NCBI GenBank assembly: GCA_003567685.1
Contig: PWYW01000073.1
Span: 1 to 64,000 of the forward strand
Origin: Gammaproteobacteria bacterium
GTDB lineage: Bacteria > Pseudomonadota > Gammaproteobacteria > Xanthomonadales > Wenzhouxiangellaceae
DNA: 64,000 bases
Direction of reading: 5' to 3'
Made by a program: the position numbers and the translations under genes. Shown piece after piece: positions 29,139 through 38,044 of this stretch. Under the pieces are notes generated by a model that made no database searches, had not been told where the DNA came from, and worked only from the letters and a program-made list of their open reading frames with translations. Positions within the stretch are counted from its first letter, which is position 1; every line of letters begins with the position of its first letter.

Positions 29139-30149
29139 GTGACGCAGACAATCACCGTCATCCGGGGCGACGGCATCGGCCCTGAAATCATGGACGCCAC
29201 CCTGCGCGTGCTCGACGCCATGGGTGCGGGTCTGGAATACGATTTCCAGCTGGCCGGTCTGGCCGCCCAGGAAGCCAAGGGTGATCTTTTGCCGGCCGAA
29301 ACTCTGGCTTCGATCGAGGCCAACCGGGTCGCCTTGAAGGCACCGCTGACCACGCCGGTGGGTGGCGGCTTCAAGTCGCTGAACGTGACCCTGCGCAAGC
29401 ATTTTGACCTGTACGCCAATGTTCGCCCGGCAATCAGTTTCAAGGGCACGCGGTCGCGGTACGAGAACATCGACCTGATCACGGTGCGCGAAAATACCGA
29501 GGGCGCCTACCTGGCCGAGGGTGCCTACACCGCGCCGGATGGCTCGCGCGCAGAATCCAAGATGGTGGTTACCCGGGCCGGTTGCGAACGTGTTGTCCGC
29601 TACGCCTTCGATCTGGCTCGCCGCACTGGCCGCAAGCAGGTCACCGCCATCCACAAGGCCAATATCCTCAAGGACGTCACCGGGATGTTTCTGAACGTGG
29701 CCCGTGAAGTGGCTGCGGATTACCCGGAGATCGAGTTCCGCGACATGATAGTTGACAACGCCTGCATGCAGTTGGTCATGCGCCCGGAGCAATTCGATGT
29801 GATCGTGACCACCAACCTGTTCGGTGACATCCTGTCCGATCTGTGCGCCGGCCTGGTGGGCGGGTTGGGTCTGGCACCCGGCGCCAACATTGGTGAAGAC
29901 GTGGCGATGTTCGAGGCCGTCCACGGCTCGGCGCCGGATATTGCCGGCCGCGGCATCGCCAACCCCTGCGCCCTGCTGCTGGCTGCCGCACAGATGCTGG
30001 ATCACCTCGGTCAGCAGGACAAGGCGACCAAGCTGCGCGAAGCCATCGCCGAGACCATTGCTGCCGGTGACCGCACCACCCCAGACCTCGGCGGATCCGG
30101 AACTACCGAATCGTTCACCGATGCCATTTGCCAGCGCGTGACGGCGTGA
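29139..30149 (+). CDS. NAD-type isocitrate dehydrogenase, isocitrate/isopropylmalate dehydrogenase family
   Basis: 336 aa beta-decarboxylating dehydrogenase. It has [16 protein letters not shown], the substrate-loop [29 protein letters not shown], and the metal Asp residues in [10 protein letters not shown] and [15 protein letters not shown]. The short length and the [18 protein letters not shown] pattern resemble NAD-dependent IDH of the Xanthomonas/mitochondrial kind rather than the 416-aa NADP Icd of E. coli. The coenzyme motif [15 protein letters not shown] supports NAD. Homoisocitrate dehydrogenase is the main alternative. The GTG start has AAGGA upstream. Confidence 0.85.
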   Translation: MTQTITVIRGDGIGPEIMDATLRVLDAMGAGLEYDFQLAGLAAQEAKGDLLPAETLASIEANRVALKAPLTTPVGGGFKSLNVTLRKHFDLYANVRPAISFKGTRSRYENIDLITVRENTEGAYLAEGAYTAPDGSRAESKMVVTRAGCERVVRYAFDLARRTGRKQVTAIHKANILKDVTGMFLNVAREVAADYPEIEFRDMIVDNACMQLVMRPEQFDVIVTTNLFGDILSDLCAGLVGGLGLAPGANIGEDVAMFEAVHGSAPDIAGRGIANPCALLLAAAQMLDHLGQQDKATKLREAIAETIAAGDRTTPDLGGSGTTESFTDAICQRVTA

Positions 30150-30175
30150 TCGCCTGAACCATTCGCAGTAATGCC

Positions 30176-30203
30176 GAAAGCGCCCGGTCGGGCGCTTTCT
30201 TGT
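30176..30203 (+). terminator. Rho-independent terminator after the isocitrate dehydrogenase gene
   Basis: GAAAGCGCCCG (30176-30186) is an exact inverted repeat of CGGGCGCTTTC (30189-30199), followed by TTGTTGG. It lies 26 bp after the stop codon. Confidence 0.8.
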
Positions 30204-30311
30204 TGGTCATCCTGCCCGGACAATTCATCAACCCGTGCGTTGCCCGCTGGCTGGCCCGCGCGCGCATTCACCAATACGAAGGTCTTGGTAACTCGGGCTG
30301 GTCAGTCCCTT

Positions 30312-31145
30312 TCAGGAATCAATCCGGTTGGCGGCAAAGCCCAGCATGGCGATGCCTTCTGGCTCCGTTTGCCAGCGTTGACTGATCCGCTGCTGGAGAA
30401 ACTCGATCGCTCGCGCGGTCGCCAGTGGCAAGTCATGCCCCAGCGCCAATCCGGCGCAAATGCCGGCTGCCAGCGTGCAGCCGGTTCCATGCAATTCGCC
30501 ATCGACCCGGCTGCTGGTGTAGTCAATCTGCTCGGTACCGATGAAGAGTTGATCCAGTACCAGGCCGCCTTGTCGATGCCCGCCCTTGATCAGAACGGCT
30601 TCACAACCGTGGTCCATCAGTGCGGCCGCCAGTGTTTCAGCAGGGCTGTCCTCGCTCAGGCCTGTCAGCGCAGCCGCTTCAGGCAGGTTCGGCGTGATCA
30701 GCCGGGCGCGAGGTAACAAATGGTCGAGGATCGCCTGTTCAGCGGCAGGGTCAAGCAGCCGAGCGCCGCTGGTGGCGACGATGACGGGGTCCAGCACCAG
30801 TGGAATCGCCGGAAATTCGCCCAGCCGCTTGGCAATTCTTTCTATCAGCGGTGCACTGGAAAGCATGCCGGTCTTGATGGCACGAATCCGCAGGTCGCCG
30901 AGGACGGCCGTCAATTGTTGATCCACCAGCTCGACCGGAAGCGTCAGGACCGAGTCAACACCCCGGGTATTCTGGGCCGTGATCGCCGTCAGCGCGGTGC
31001 TGGCCTCCACGCCCAGAAGCGTCATGGTCTTGATGTCGGCCTGGATGCCGGCACCGCCACAGGAATCGGATCCCGCGATTGACAGGGCCTGTACGGGTTG
31101 AGCTGGCGAGGTACTGGGCGAGGCTGTGTTGTGCATTTGCAACAT
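30312..31145 (-). CDS. thiD: Hydroxymethylpyrimidine / phosphomethylpyrimidine kinase
   Basis: Phosphorylates HMP and HMP-P for thiamine synthesis (277 aa). The ribokinase-fold signature SIAGSDSCGGAGIQADIKT is at about residues 22-40. The anion-hole/catalytic block DGELHGTGCTLAAGI is near the C-terminus. ATG 31145 and ATG 31136 are both possible. It stands alone with no other thi genes and I see no TPP riboswitch in the leader. Confidence 0.94.
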   Translation of the reverse strand: MLQMHNTASPSTSPAQPVQALSIAGSDSCGGAGIQADIKTMTLLGVEASTALTAITAQNTRGVDSVLTLPVELVDQQLTAVLGDLRIRAIKTGMLSSAPLIERIAKRLGEFPAIPLVLDPVIVATSGARLLDPAAEQAILDHLLPRARLITPNLPEAAALTGLSEDSPAETLAAALMDHGCEAVLIKGGHRQGGLVLDQLFIGTEQIDYTSSRVDGELHGTGCTLAAGICAGLALGHDLPLATARAIEFLQQRISQRWQTEPEGIAMLGFAANRIDS

Positions 31146-31290
31146 TCTCCGGGGCGGCGGCCTGGTCTGCGTTTTCAGGCCTTCCAGCCCGCTGCAGGGT
31201 CGTCCTGTGAAGGATTTTTTCGCAGGCGTTGTATTTCTGCCAACGAACGGCGTAAACTTGGCAACAAGATTTTAACGAAATGCGCGTTCC

Positions 31291-32454
31291 GTGAAAGCCC
31301 GCTGTCTGATCATTGCTTCGATTCTCGGCCTGACCTTGCTGTCTGCGCCGGTCGATGCCCGCGTGACATCGGCGGCGCCGGCCTCCAACCTGGTCGGGGT
31401 CAGCTGGTTGCTGGTTGCCTTCGAGCTCGGTCCCTGGGACGAGGTGCTGTTGCACGAAATCACCCCGCAATTGGAACGCCTCAGCGAGGCTCCGGCTCCC
31501 CGGGTCAGCTGGTTGCGATTCGATGAGCGCCTGATCGTACCCGACTTCGCGATGGGACTGATCGACCATCGTGAGCCGCTTCTTCGCTTCTCCCTGGCGG
31601 GCCAGACTCATTGGCTGGATGGCGAACAGCTCGGTTGGGCTCCGGTCAATCTGCAGCAGTCGATGCTGATGCCCAGTTTGACCCAGCCGATAGGTGATCG
31701 CTCGCAACTGAGCGTTTCCGCTGTCCTGGCTTCTCAAACATTTGCCTCAGCCGGCATGAACCTGACGGAATCGTCACAGCTGCGCCCGTCGCCGTTTGCG
31801 CCAGCGGCCGACCGTCGCCAAAGTGAATCCGTGTTCGGTGCAGGCTTGCGCCTGGCAGTCAGTGGCGACCTTAGCCAGCGCTTGAGCCTGGACGCAGCCT
31901 ATCAGTCACGCATTGAAATGTCGGAGTTGACAACCCTTCAGGGTGTGCATGGCAGTCGCGCTGTTCTCGACATTCCTTCGCGGGTCCAGGTCGGAATGAA
32001 TCTGCAGACGACCGACCGGTCCTCCTTCCGTGTCGGTGTTGAGCAGGTGTTTTACAGCGAAGTGGGTGCTTTCCCGAGTCGCGCTTTGCCTGCACGCTTC
32101 ACGGCGCTGCTGGGCGACAGCACCAGCCCGGATTTTGACTGGAACGATCTGCTTGTCTACAGCGTTGGATGGCAGTGGAGGAGCGAAAATGCCCTGTCGC
32201 TATCGCTGGACTACCGCACTCGCAGTCAACCGCGCCCGAGCGCAGACGTTCTGGCCAATGCCCTGTCGTCCGAATTCGGACAGGATGTGTTCATGTTGGG
32301 GTTGAACAAGGGTCTGGGCCAGCGCAGCCTGATGCGGCTGAATCTTTCCTACGCGCCACCCGAGGTCGCATTCGGTGGGCATCTGCTGGGCGTGCCCAAC
32401 GAACAGCTTGACCAGATCTTCGAATTGCAGGCCTCGCTGAGCGTTTCGTTCTGA
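31291..32454 (+). CDS. Predicted outer-membrane beta-barrel protein, FadL-like
   Basis: 387 aa with a signal peptide (about residues 1-23, ending PVDA) and many alternating hydrophobic strands (SVFGAGLRLAVSG, RLSLDAAYQSRIEM, SSFRVGVEQVFYS). It ends in Phe (LQASLSVSF), the usual C-terminal signal of barrel proteins. Segments such as PSRVQVGMNLQTTDR resemble FadL/aromatic-transport barrels, but the match is loose. GTG 31291 start. It is divergent from thiD with 145 bp between and no operon partner. Confidence 0.65.
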   Translation: MKARCLIIASILGLTLLSAPVDARVTSAAPASNLVGVSWLLVAFELGPWDEVLLHEITPQLERLSEAPAPRVSWLRFDERLIVPDFAMGLIDHREPLLRFSLAGQTHWLDGEQLGWAPVNLQQSMLMPSLTQPIGDRSQLSVSAVLASQTFASAGMNLTESSQLRPSPFAPAADRRQSESVFGAGLRLAVSGDLSQRLSLDAAYQSRIEMSELTTLQGVHGSRAVLDIPSRVQVGMNLQTTDRSSFRVGVEQVFYSEVGAFPSRALPARFTALLGDSTSPDFDWNDLLVYSVGWQWRSENALSLSLDYRTRSQPRPSADVLANALSSEFGQDVFMLGLNKGLGQRSLMRLNLSYAPPEVAFGGHLLGVPNEQLDQIFELQASLSVSF

Positions 32455-32479
32455 CCCAGGCTGGGTCTATCCCAGCGGC

Positions 32480-32509
32480 TTAACAGAATCGTGTTCCGAG
32501 GCCTATAAT
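32480..32509 (+). promoter_or_regulatory. Sigma-70 promoter of the PerM-like gene, placed for a near-leaderless mRNA
   Basis: TTAACA (32480-32485), 18 bp, TATAAT (32504-32509). The ATG follows 8 bp after the -10 box, so initiation 6-8 bp downstream would give an mRNA with 0-2 leader bases. No Shine-Dalgarno sequence is visible before the ATG. Confidence 0.6.
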
Positions 32510-32517
32510 CTTGGACC

Positions 32518-33696
32518 ATGATTAACCGTATCAGCGACTGGTTCCAACGCAATTTCTCCGACCCGCAGGTCGTCATCCTCGCGCTTGTGCTCATTGCCGG
32601 CCTGCTGGTGGTAATGTTTTTCGGGCGGATGCTGACGCCTGTGGTTGCCAGCCTGATCATTGCCTATTTGCTTGAGGGTGCAGTCCAGCGGCTCGAGCGA
32701 GTCGGTTTACCGCGTTTGATGGCGGTGATTGCCGTTTTCTCCAGTTTCATGGCGGCATTGGTGTTCCTGCTGTTTGGCCTGCTGCCGATGCTGACGCGCC
32801 AGCTCGCCGCCATTGTTCAGCAGCTGCCCAGTTACATTTCCCAGGCTCAAGCCTGGCTGTCCACGCTTCCGGAACGGTATCCCCAACTCGTCGCTGCAGC
32901 CAACGTGGAGCAGCCAGTCGGCGCGATTATCGATCTGGAAGATGGTGACATGGAACGGTCGCTGGTTGATGAGGTGGATGAACCGCTGGCGCTGATCTCT
33001 GAAGAGCAGTTGTCGCGCATGCTGGATAACCTTGGGGCAGACCTGGTGAACTGGGGCGCAACCCTGGTTTCGTTTTCCGGCGTTGTTGGCATTGTCAGCC
33101 TGCTTGTATTCATGGTGCTGATGCCCGTCCTGGTGTTCTTCTTCATGAAGGACAAGTCGCGATTGCTCGCCTGGGGCGCTCGCTACATGCCGCGCGACAG
33201 TGCACTCGTGGCCAGTGTGTGGCAGGAAGTCGATGCCCAGATTGGCAACTACGTGCGCGGCAAGGTGCTCGAAATCCTGATCGTCTGGGTGGTGACCTAC
33301 GTCGTGTTTTCGCTGCTCGGTTTGCCGTTTGCGATGCTGCTGTCGATGCTTGTTGGCTTCTCGGTCATCATTCCCTACATCGGGGCGGCAGTGGTCACTA
33401 TCCCGGTCGCGCTGGTCGCCCTGATTGCCTTCGGGCTGAGCAGCCAGTTCTGGTGGGTGATGGTGGCCTACGCCATCATTCAGGCGCTGGACGGCAACGT
33501 GTTGGTGCCCATTTTGTTCTCGGAGGTCGTTGACCTCCATCCGGTTGCCATTATTACCGCCGTATTGGTGTTCGGCGGGATCTGGGGGTTCTGGGGCGTA
33601 TTTTTCGCCATTCCGCTGGCTACCCTGGTCAACGCCGTCCTTCGCGCCTGGCCACGGGCGCGAGGCGATGACAGCGAACTCGTCGAGGTCTCCTGA
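32518..33696 (+). CDS. AI-2E/PerM family membrane transporter
   Basis: 392 aa polytopic inner-membrane protein. It has two helices at about residues 18-60 (VVILALVLIAGLLVVMFFG), one at about 70-95 (VIAVFSSFMAALVFLLFGLL), a soluble middle, then a C-terminal block of four to five helices with VGFSVIIPYIGAAVV and the PerM signature VDLHPVAIITAVLVFGGIWGFWGVFFAIPLA. Function in this family is uncertain: permease, AI-2 export and Na+/H+ exchange have all been proposed. Its promoter suggests independent transcription. murL starts 46 bp later. Confidence 0.88.
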   Translation: MINRISDWFQRNFSDPQVVILALVLIAGLLVVMFFGRMLTPVVASLIIAYLLEGAVQRLERVGLPRLMAVIAVFSSFMAALVFLLFGLLPMLTRQLAAIVQQLPSYISQAQAWLSTLPERYPQLVAAANVEQPVGAIIDLEDGDMERSLVDEVDEPLALISEEQLSRMLDNLGADLVNWGATLVSFSGVVGIVSLLVFMVLMPVLVFFFMKDKSRLLAWGARYMPRDSALVASVWQEVDAQIGNYVRGKVLEILIVWVVTYVVFSLLGLPFAMLLSMLVGFSVIIPYIGAAVVTIPVALVALIAFGLSSQFWWVMVAYAIIQALDGNVLVPILFSEVVDLHPVAIITAVLVFGGIWGFWGVFFAIPLATLVNAVLRAWPRARGDDSELVEVS

Positions 33697-33742
33697 GGTG
33701 ACTATAGTCCCCGATTTGCCTCGTGGCATTTCCTGATTGACC

Positions 33743-35086
33743 ATGGTTGATTCGCCCATTGATGGCTGGTCGCCGGAGGGCAGCCGCCTGTTCGAGTTCG
33801 TGGGTCGTGAACTGGACGTTTCGACGGGCCGTGTTGCGCTGCATTATCGACTCGACGCCATTCCACTCACTGAAGTCTTCGAGTTGCCGCGACACCTGAG
33901 CGAGGGTCGCCAACGCCATGCGCAATCGGTTGAATCAGCGCTGGATCTGCTGCACTGGGTGGCAGGCGTCAGTTACTGGAAGGCCGGCTGTCCGGACGAC
34001 ATCGTTTTTGCCGACCGTCAACCTAGCCCCTGGCAGGCGAACGCGCTCAATCAGATCTGGCAGGGCGGACTGGCCGAGTTTGCCTGGCATAACGGGCTTG
34101 ATCGTCGACAGTGGCCAGTCTTTCATGGCCATGGCGAGCCGGCCCGGCCGGGTGGAGTAGGCATCCTCAGACAGCGCAGCCTGGTACCGATGGGGGGCGG
34201 CAAGGATTCACTGGTTGCCTGGTCGAGGTTGGCTCGGCATGGCTGTTTGGCCGACTCGGTACAGATTGGCCGGTCACCATTGATCCGGGCGGTTGGCGAA
34301 ACCCTTGGCGCCCGCCACTGGGTCATTGGTCGTCAGCTCGATCCGGCCCTGGGTGCGCTGAACGCCGCAGGTGCGCTGAATGGTCACGTGCCGGTCACCG
34401 CCATCAATGCGGCCGCATTGGCGCTGGTCGCCCTGCTGCTTGACTACGACCGCGTGGTGTTTGCCAACGAACGCTCGGCTGAAGAAGCGACCCGACTGGA
34501 TGCGCAGGGCCAGCCGATCAATCACCAATTTTCCAAGTCTTTTGTCTTTGAGGCCCTGTTCGATGACTGGGTGCGTCGCTACGTCCATCCAGGACTGCGC
34601 GTGTTTTCCTTGTTGCGACGCGATCGTGAGCTGGCCATCTGCCGGGAGTTTGCCGCCCTGCCCGAATTCCACGGTCACTTTTCGTCCTGCAATCGCAACT
34701 TTCACCTGGATGGCCCGCGCGGCGGACGCTGGTGCGGTCAGTGCCCGAAATGTCATTTTGTCTTTCTGGCGCTGGCACCGTTCCTGTCTCGGGCGGACCT
34801 GGTCGGGATTTTCGGTCGGAATCTCCTCGACGACCCTTCTCAGTGGGATGGCTTCCGCGCGTTGCTTGCCCTCGATGGCAGCAAGCCCTTTGAGTGCGTC
34901 GGAGAGGCTGCCGAGGCACGGGCCGCCGTGCGTGCGCTGGCAGCGAATGATGAGTGGGCCGCTGCCGGCCTGGTTTCACGCCTGAATCAGGCGCTGGAGG
35001 GCCAGGTCGTGCCCTCCCTGGCTAGTCTTTGCAAGCCGGGTGGTCCGCATCGAATCCCTGAGGAATTGCTCGATGCGCCTGGCTGA
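33743..35086 (+). CDS. murL: UDP-MurNAc-L-Ala-L-Glu epimerase
   Basis: 447 aa. MurL turns the terminal L-Glu of UDP-MurNAc-L-Ala-L-Glu into D-Glu, replacing glutamate racemase (pathway described in Xanthomonas oryzae). Visible: a PP-loop-like VPMGGGKDSLVAWSRL in the middle, then ANERSAEEAT, NHQFSKSFVFE and a Cys pair in RWCGQCPKCHFVF. The PP-loop fits the ATP dependence of the epimerase. The 14-bp overlap with murD2 is the strongest contextual support. ATG 33743 is preferred over TTG 33737. Confidence rests on family memory plus the murD2 neighbour. Confidence 0.87.
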   Translation: MVDSPIDGWSPEGSRLFEFVGRELDVSTGRVALHYRLDAIPLTEVFELPRHLSEGRQRHAQSVESALDLLHWVAGVSYWKAGCPDDIVFADRQPSPWQANALNQIWQGGLAEFAWHNGLDRRQWPVFHGHGEPARPGGVGILRQRSLVPMGGGKDSLVAWSRLARHGCLADSVQIGRSPLIRAVGETLGARHWVIGRQLDPALGALNAAGALNGHVPVTAINAAALALVALLLDYDRVVFANERSAEEATRLDAQGQPINHQFSKSFVFEALFDDWVRRYVHPGLRVFSLLRRDRELAICREFAALPEFHGHFSSCNRNFHLDGPRGGRWCGQCPKCHFVFLALAPFLSRADLVGIFGRNLLDDPSQWDGFRALLALDGSKPFECVGEAAEARAAVRALAANDEWAAAGLVSRLNQALEGQVVPSLASLCKPGGPHRIPEELLDAPG

Positions 35087-36410
35087 ACTGCGCGGAAAGC
35101 GCTTGGCAGTGCTGGGTCATGGCCGCGAGGGGAGGGCTGTGATTCGTGAACTGCGGCGTGACGATCCCGATGCCGATCTGACGGTGTGGGTCGAGTCGGG
35201 TGACTTGCCAACCGACATGCCGGGCCATCGCGGCCCCCTGGACGGCTCGCGCCTGGCGCAATTCGACGTGCTGATTCGCTCGCCCGGCGTCCCGGTAGGT
35301 CATCCGGCGCTGCAGGCGGTGCGTCAGGCCGGTCGCGAGGTCATCAATCCCGCTTCGATCTGGTTCAGCGAACATCCGGGTCGCCTGGTAGTGGGTGTGA
35401 CGGGTTCAAAGGGCAAAAGCACCACGGCATCGCTGCTTGCGAGGCTTTTGTCGTCCAGTGGGCATGACGTTGCCCTGGCCGGCAATATCGGCCGTCCGCT
35501 ATTGGACTGGCTGGAAAAACCGGCCGAAATTACCGTGCTTGAGTTGTCCAGCTACCAGCTAAGTGATTTGCAAGGTGAACTATCGATTGGTCTGATGACG
35601 CGGTTGTTTGAGGAGCATCTCGACTGGCACGGCAGCCGCGAGGCTTATTTCGCCTGCAAATTGCGGCTGGCCGAACTTCTCAATGGCCGGCCGCTGATCA
35701 TCAACGCCAGTGACTCGCTGCTTTGTCGGGCCACCGAGCATCTCGATGGCCGCATCCTGGTTCACGGCAGCAGCACGGGCATTCATCGCAAGGGCTCATT
35801 GCTGATGGACGGCACAACGCCCTTGTTGTCGATGGATGACATGGTTCTGAAGGGGCGGCATAACCTGGACAATGCTGGCCTGGCGCTGGCCGCTGGCCGT
35901 CTGCTCGGTTGTTGCATGAAGCGCATGTTGTCCGCGCTGGGCGACTTTCAGGGCTTGCCGCATCGGCTCGAGCCGTTGGGTCGGCTGGGTAACCTGGAGT
36001 GGATCAACGACTCGATTGCCACCTCGCCCCATGCCACTCGGGCAGCGCTAGAGGCGCTTGGTGGCTCGCGTGTGGTCCTCATGGCCGGAGGGCTGGCGCG
36101 ACCGGCAGACTGGTCAGTAGTAGCAGACTGGTGCCGTCAACAGCCTTTGGCCGGATTGATTGCCCTCCCGGATACCGGCGGGCAGGTTGCCGATCAATTG
36201 GCTGCCGCTGGTGCAGTGCCTGAGAACCGGGTTTTCCGGGTTGATACCCTGGAAGAGGCTGTCGCGGTGGCTGCAGAACAAGCCGATGTCGCCGACCTGG
36301 TGCTGCTATCGCCTGGAGCACCGTCGTTCCCGCATTTTCGAGATTTTGAGGACCGGGGTGAGCGTCTGCGCGCCGCCTTGGAAGCTTACAAGCTGCGATC
36401 GACGGCGTAG
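35073..36410 (+). CDS. murD2: UDP-MurNAc-L-Ala:L-Glu ligase
   Basis: Mur ligase (445 aa) adding L-glutamate to UDP-MurNAc-L-Ala, the partner of MurL. ATP loop VTGSKGKSTTASLL, then ELSSYQLSDL and EHLDWHGS, as in MurD. The C-terminal ligase domain has GGLARPADW in place of the usual MurD GGxDKGxD, consistent with a diverged MurD paralogue. ATG 35073 overlaps murL by 14 bp. The 3' end overlaps convergent ispB by 25 bp. A standard MurD is possible by sequence alone; the murL neighbour argues for MurD2. Confidence 0.87.
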   Translation: MRLAELRGKRLAVLGHGREGRAVIRELRRDDPDADLTVWVESGDLPTDMPGHRGPLDGSRLAQFDVLIRSPGVPVGHPALQAVRQAGREVINPASIWFSEHPGRLVVGVTGSKGKSTTASLLARLLSSSGHDVALAGNIGRPLLDWLEKPAEITVLELSSYQLSDLQGELSIGLMTRLFEEHLDWHGSREAYFACKLRLAELLNGRPLIINASDSLLCRATEHLDGRILVHGSSTGIHRKGSLLMDGTTPLLSMDDMVLKGRHNLDNAGLALAAGRLLGCCMKRMLSALGDFQGLPHRLEPLGRLGNLEWINDSIATSPHATRAALEALGGSRVVLMAGGLARPADWSVVADWCRQQPLAGLIALPDTGGQVADQLAAAGAVPENRVFRVDTLEEAVAVAAEQADVADLVLLSPGAPSFPHFRDFEDRGERLRAALEAYKLRSTA

Positions 36411-37384
36411 AGTGCCAGGATTTCCAGCGCACTCCTTTCGGCGCTGGCAGGCAGTGCATGGAGGCTGTCGATGGCTTGTTCGGCCAACGCCCGGGCCTGG
36501 TCGAGCGCCAGATCAAGCGCCCCCGTTTGCGCCATGATGCTCTGCACGTCCGAGAGCAGCGAGCTGCCGCCCTCGGAAATCATCTGCCGAAGCCGATTGC
36601 GCTCTTTGCTGGTACAGCGTTGCATAGTCAAAATTAACGGAAGCGTGACTTTCCCTTCGGCCAAATCATCCCCCAGACTTTTGCCCAGCGTCTCATTATC
36701 GGCCCGGTAATCCAGCACGTCATCGACGATCTGGAAGGCCTGGCCCAGCATGAGCCCGTAGTTGGACAGTGCCTTGGTATCCTCGGCAGGGCGCCCCGCC
36801 AGTACCGCCCCCAGGCGGGCACTGGCCGCGAACAGGCAGGCCGTTTTGTCCGAAATGACCTGGAAATAGTCAGTGGTGTCCAGGTCGGCATTGCCCATTT
36901 GCATCAGCTGGAGGACCTCGCCTTCGGCAATGGTGTTGGTGGTTCCTGCCAGGATGTCCATGATTTCGAGACGCTTGAGCTCAACCATCAACTGGAAACT
37001 GCGCGAATAGAGAAAGTCACCGACCAGGACGGAGGCGGCATTGCCCCAGATCTGGTGGGCGGTCTCCTTGCCGCGCCGGCGACTGGACTCGTCGACCACG
37101 TCATCGTGGAGCAGGGTAGCGGTGTGGATAAACTCGATGACTGCAGCCAACTGGATATGGTCCTGGCCACGGTAACCGGCGGCGCGGGCCGCCAGTAGAT
37201 GCACCAGGGGACGCAGACGTTTCCCGCCGCCACCAATGATGTAGCCGCTGATCTGATTGACCAGCGCAATGTCGGATTGAAGCCGATCGCGGATCAGCCG
37301 GTCGACGGCTTGCCGATCTGCCGCCGATAGCGCCAGTACATCGTCCAGGGTTCGGGGCAAGGCCAATGCGGGAGTACTGTTCAT
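36386..37384 (-). CDS. ispB: Octaprenyl (polyprenyl) diphosphate synthase
   Basis: Trans-prenyltransferase (332 aa) making the ubiquinone side chain. Aspartate-rich motifs are LLHDDVVDES and FQIVDDVLDYRAD; GGGKRLRPLV is the N-terminal signature. Full length, ATG start. The stop lies within the murD2 3' end (convergent overlap). It supplies the quinone used by the ETF-QO encoded upstream. Confidence 0.94.
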   Translation of the reverse strand: MNSTPALALPRTLDDVLALSAADRQAVDRLIRDRLQSDIALVNQISGYIIGGGGKRLRPLVHLLAARAAGYRGQDHIQLAAVIEFIHTATLLHDDVVDESSRRRGKETAHQIWGNAASVLVGDFLYSRSFQLMVELKRLEIMDILAGTTNTIAEGEVLQLMQMGNADLDTTDYFQVISDKTACLFAASARLGAVLAGRPAEDTKALSNYGLMLGQAFQIVDDVLDYRADNETLGKSLGDDLAEGKVTLPLILTMQRCTSKERNRLRQMISEGGSSLLSDVQSIMAQTGALDLALDQARALAEQAIDSLHALPASAERSALEILALYAVDRSL

Positions 37385-37512
37385 GGACGCTCATTATACG
37401 AGCCGATTTCCCAGGCGATGGCAAGAAGTTATCCGAGTCTTGAAGGTCCGCCCTGCGTGCTAGACTTTTGGCCATTGACCAACCTTTGAATCAAGTAGAG
37501 GAGAGGCCCGCC

Positions 37513-37959
37513 ATGGCCCGTGGAATCAACAAAGTGATCCTGATCGGCAACCTTGGTGCCGACCCCGAAACCCGGCACACCGCCGGCGGCAGCGCCGTGA
37601 CCAACCTGTCGCTGGCTACCACTGAAGCCTGGCGAGACCGTCAGACCGGCGAAAACCAGGAAAAGACCGAGTGGCATCGAATCGTCATGTTCAGCAAGCT
37701 GGCCGAAATTGCCGGTGAATACCTGAGAAAGGGCTCCAAGGTTTACATCGAAGGTCGGCTCCAGACCCGAAAATGGCAGGATCGTGACGGCAATGACCGG
37801 TGGACGACCGAGATCGTGGCCAACGACATGCAGATGCTGGATGGTCGCGGCGGTAGCGACTCGCTCGAAGGCGGCGGCTATGGCGGTTCACGTCAGCAGG
37901 GCTCGGGCGGCCAGGCGCCCAGCCAGGGCGGGCCCATGGAAGACGATATCCCGTTTTGA
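37513..37959 (+). CDS. ssb: Single-stranded DNA-binding protein
   Basis: 148 aa. OB-fold domain ([40 protein letters not shown]), a Gly/Gln-rich linker and the acidic tip MEDDIPF that recruits repair proteins. A strong GAGGAGAGG ribosome site lies 7 bp before ATG 37513. In many proteobacteria ssb is divergent from uvrA; here uvrA is about 15 kb away. Confidence 0.97.
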   Translation: MARGINKVILIGNLGADPETRHTAGGSAVTNLSLATTEAWRDRQTGENQEKTEWHRIVMFSKLAEIAGEYLRKGSKVYIEGRLQTRKWQDRDGNDRWTTEIVANDMQMLDGRGGSDSLEGGGYGGSRQQGSGGQAPSQGGPMEDDIPF

Positions 37960-37991
37960 ATTTGGGCTGCGCGGATACGCGCGGCGCTGTT

Positions 37992-38023
37992 CGGGCCACA
38001 GCCAGGTCACCGGCTGTGGCCCG
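37992..38023 (+). terminator. Strong hairpin after ssb
   Basis: CGGGCCACAGCC (37992-38003) and GGCTGTGGCCCG (38012-38023) form a perfect 12-bp stem with an 8-base loop, 32 bp after the ssb stop. The U-run is missing (TCGAGTTTAA follows), so termination is likely but not certain. Confidence 0.6.
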
Positions 38024-38044
38024 TCGAGTTTAAGAGACTTTGTC

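Noticed and set aside
31146-31290. Possible TPP riboswitch upstream of thiD
   Set aside because: The conserved CUGAGA and the second core of the THI box are not present on the leader strand.
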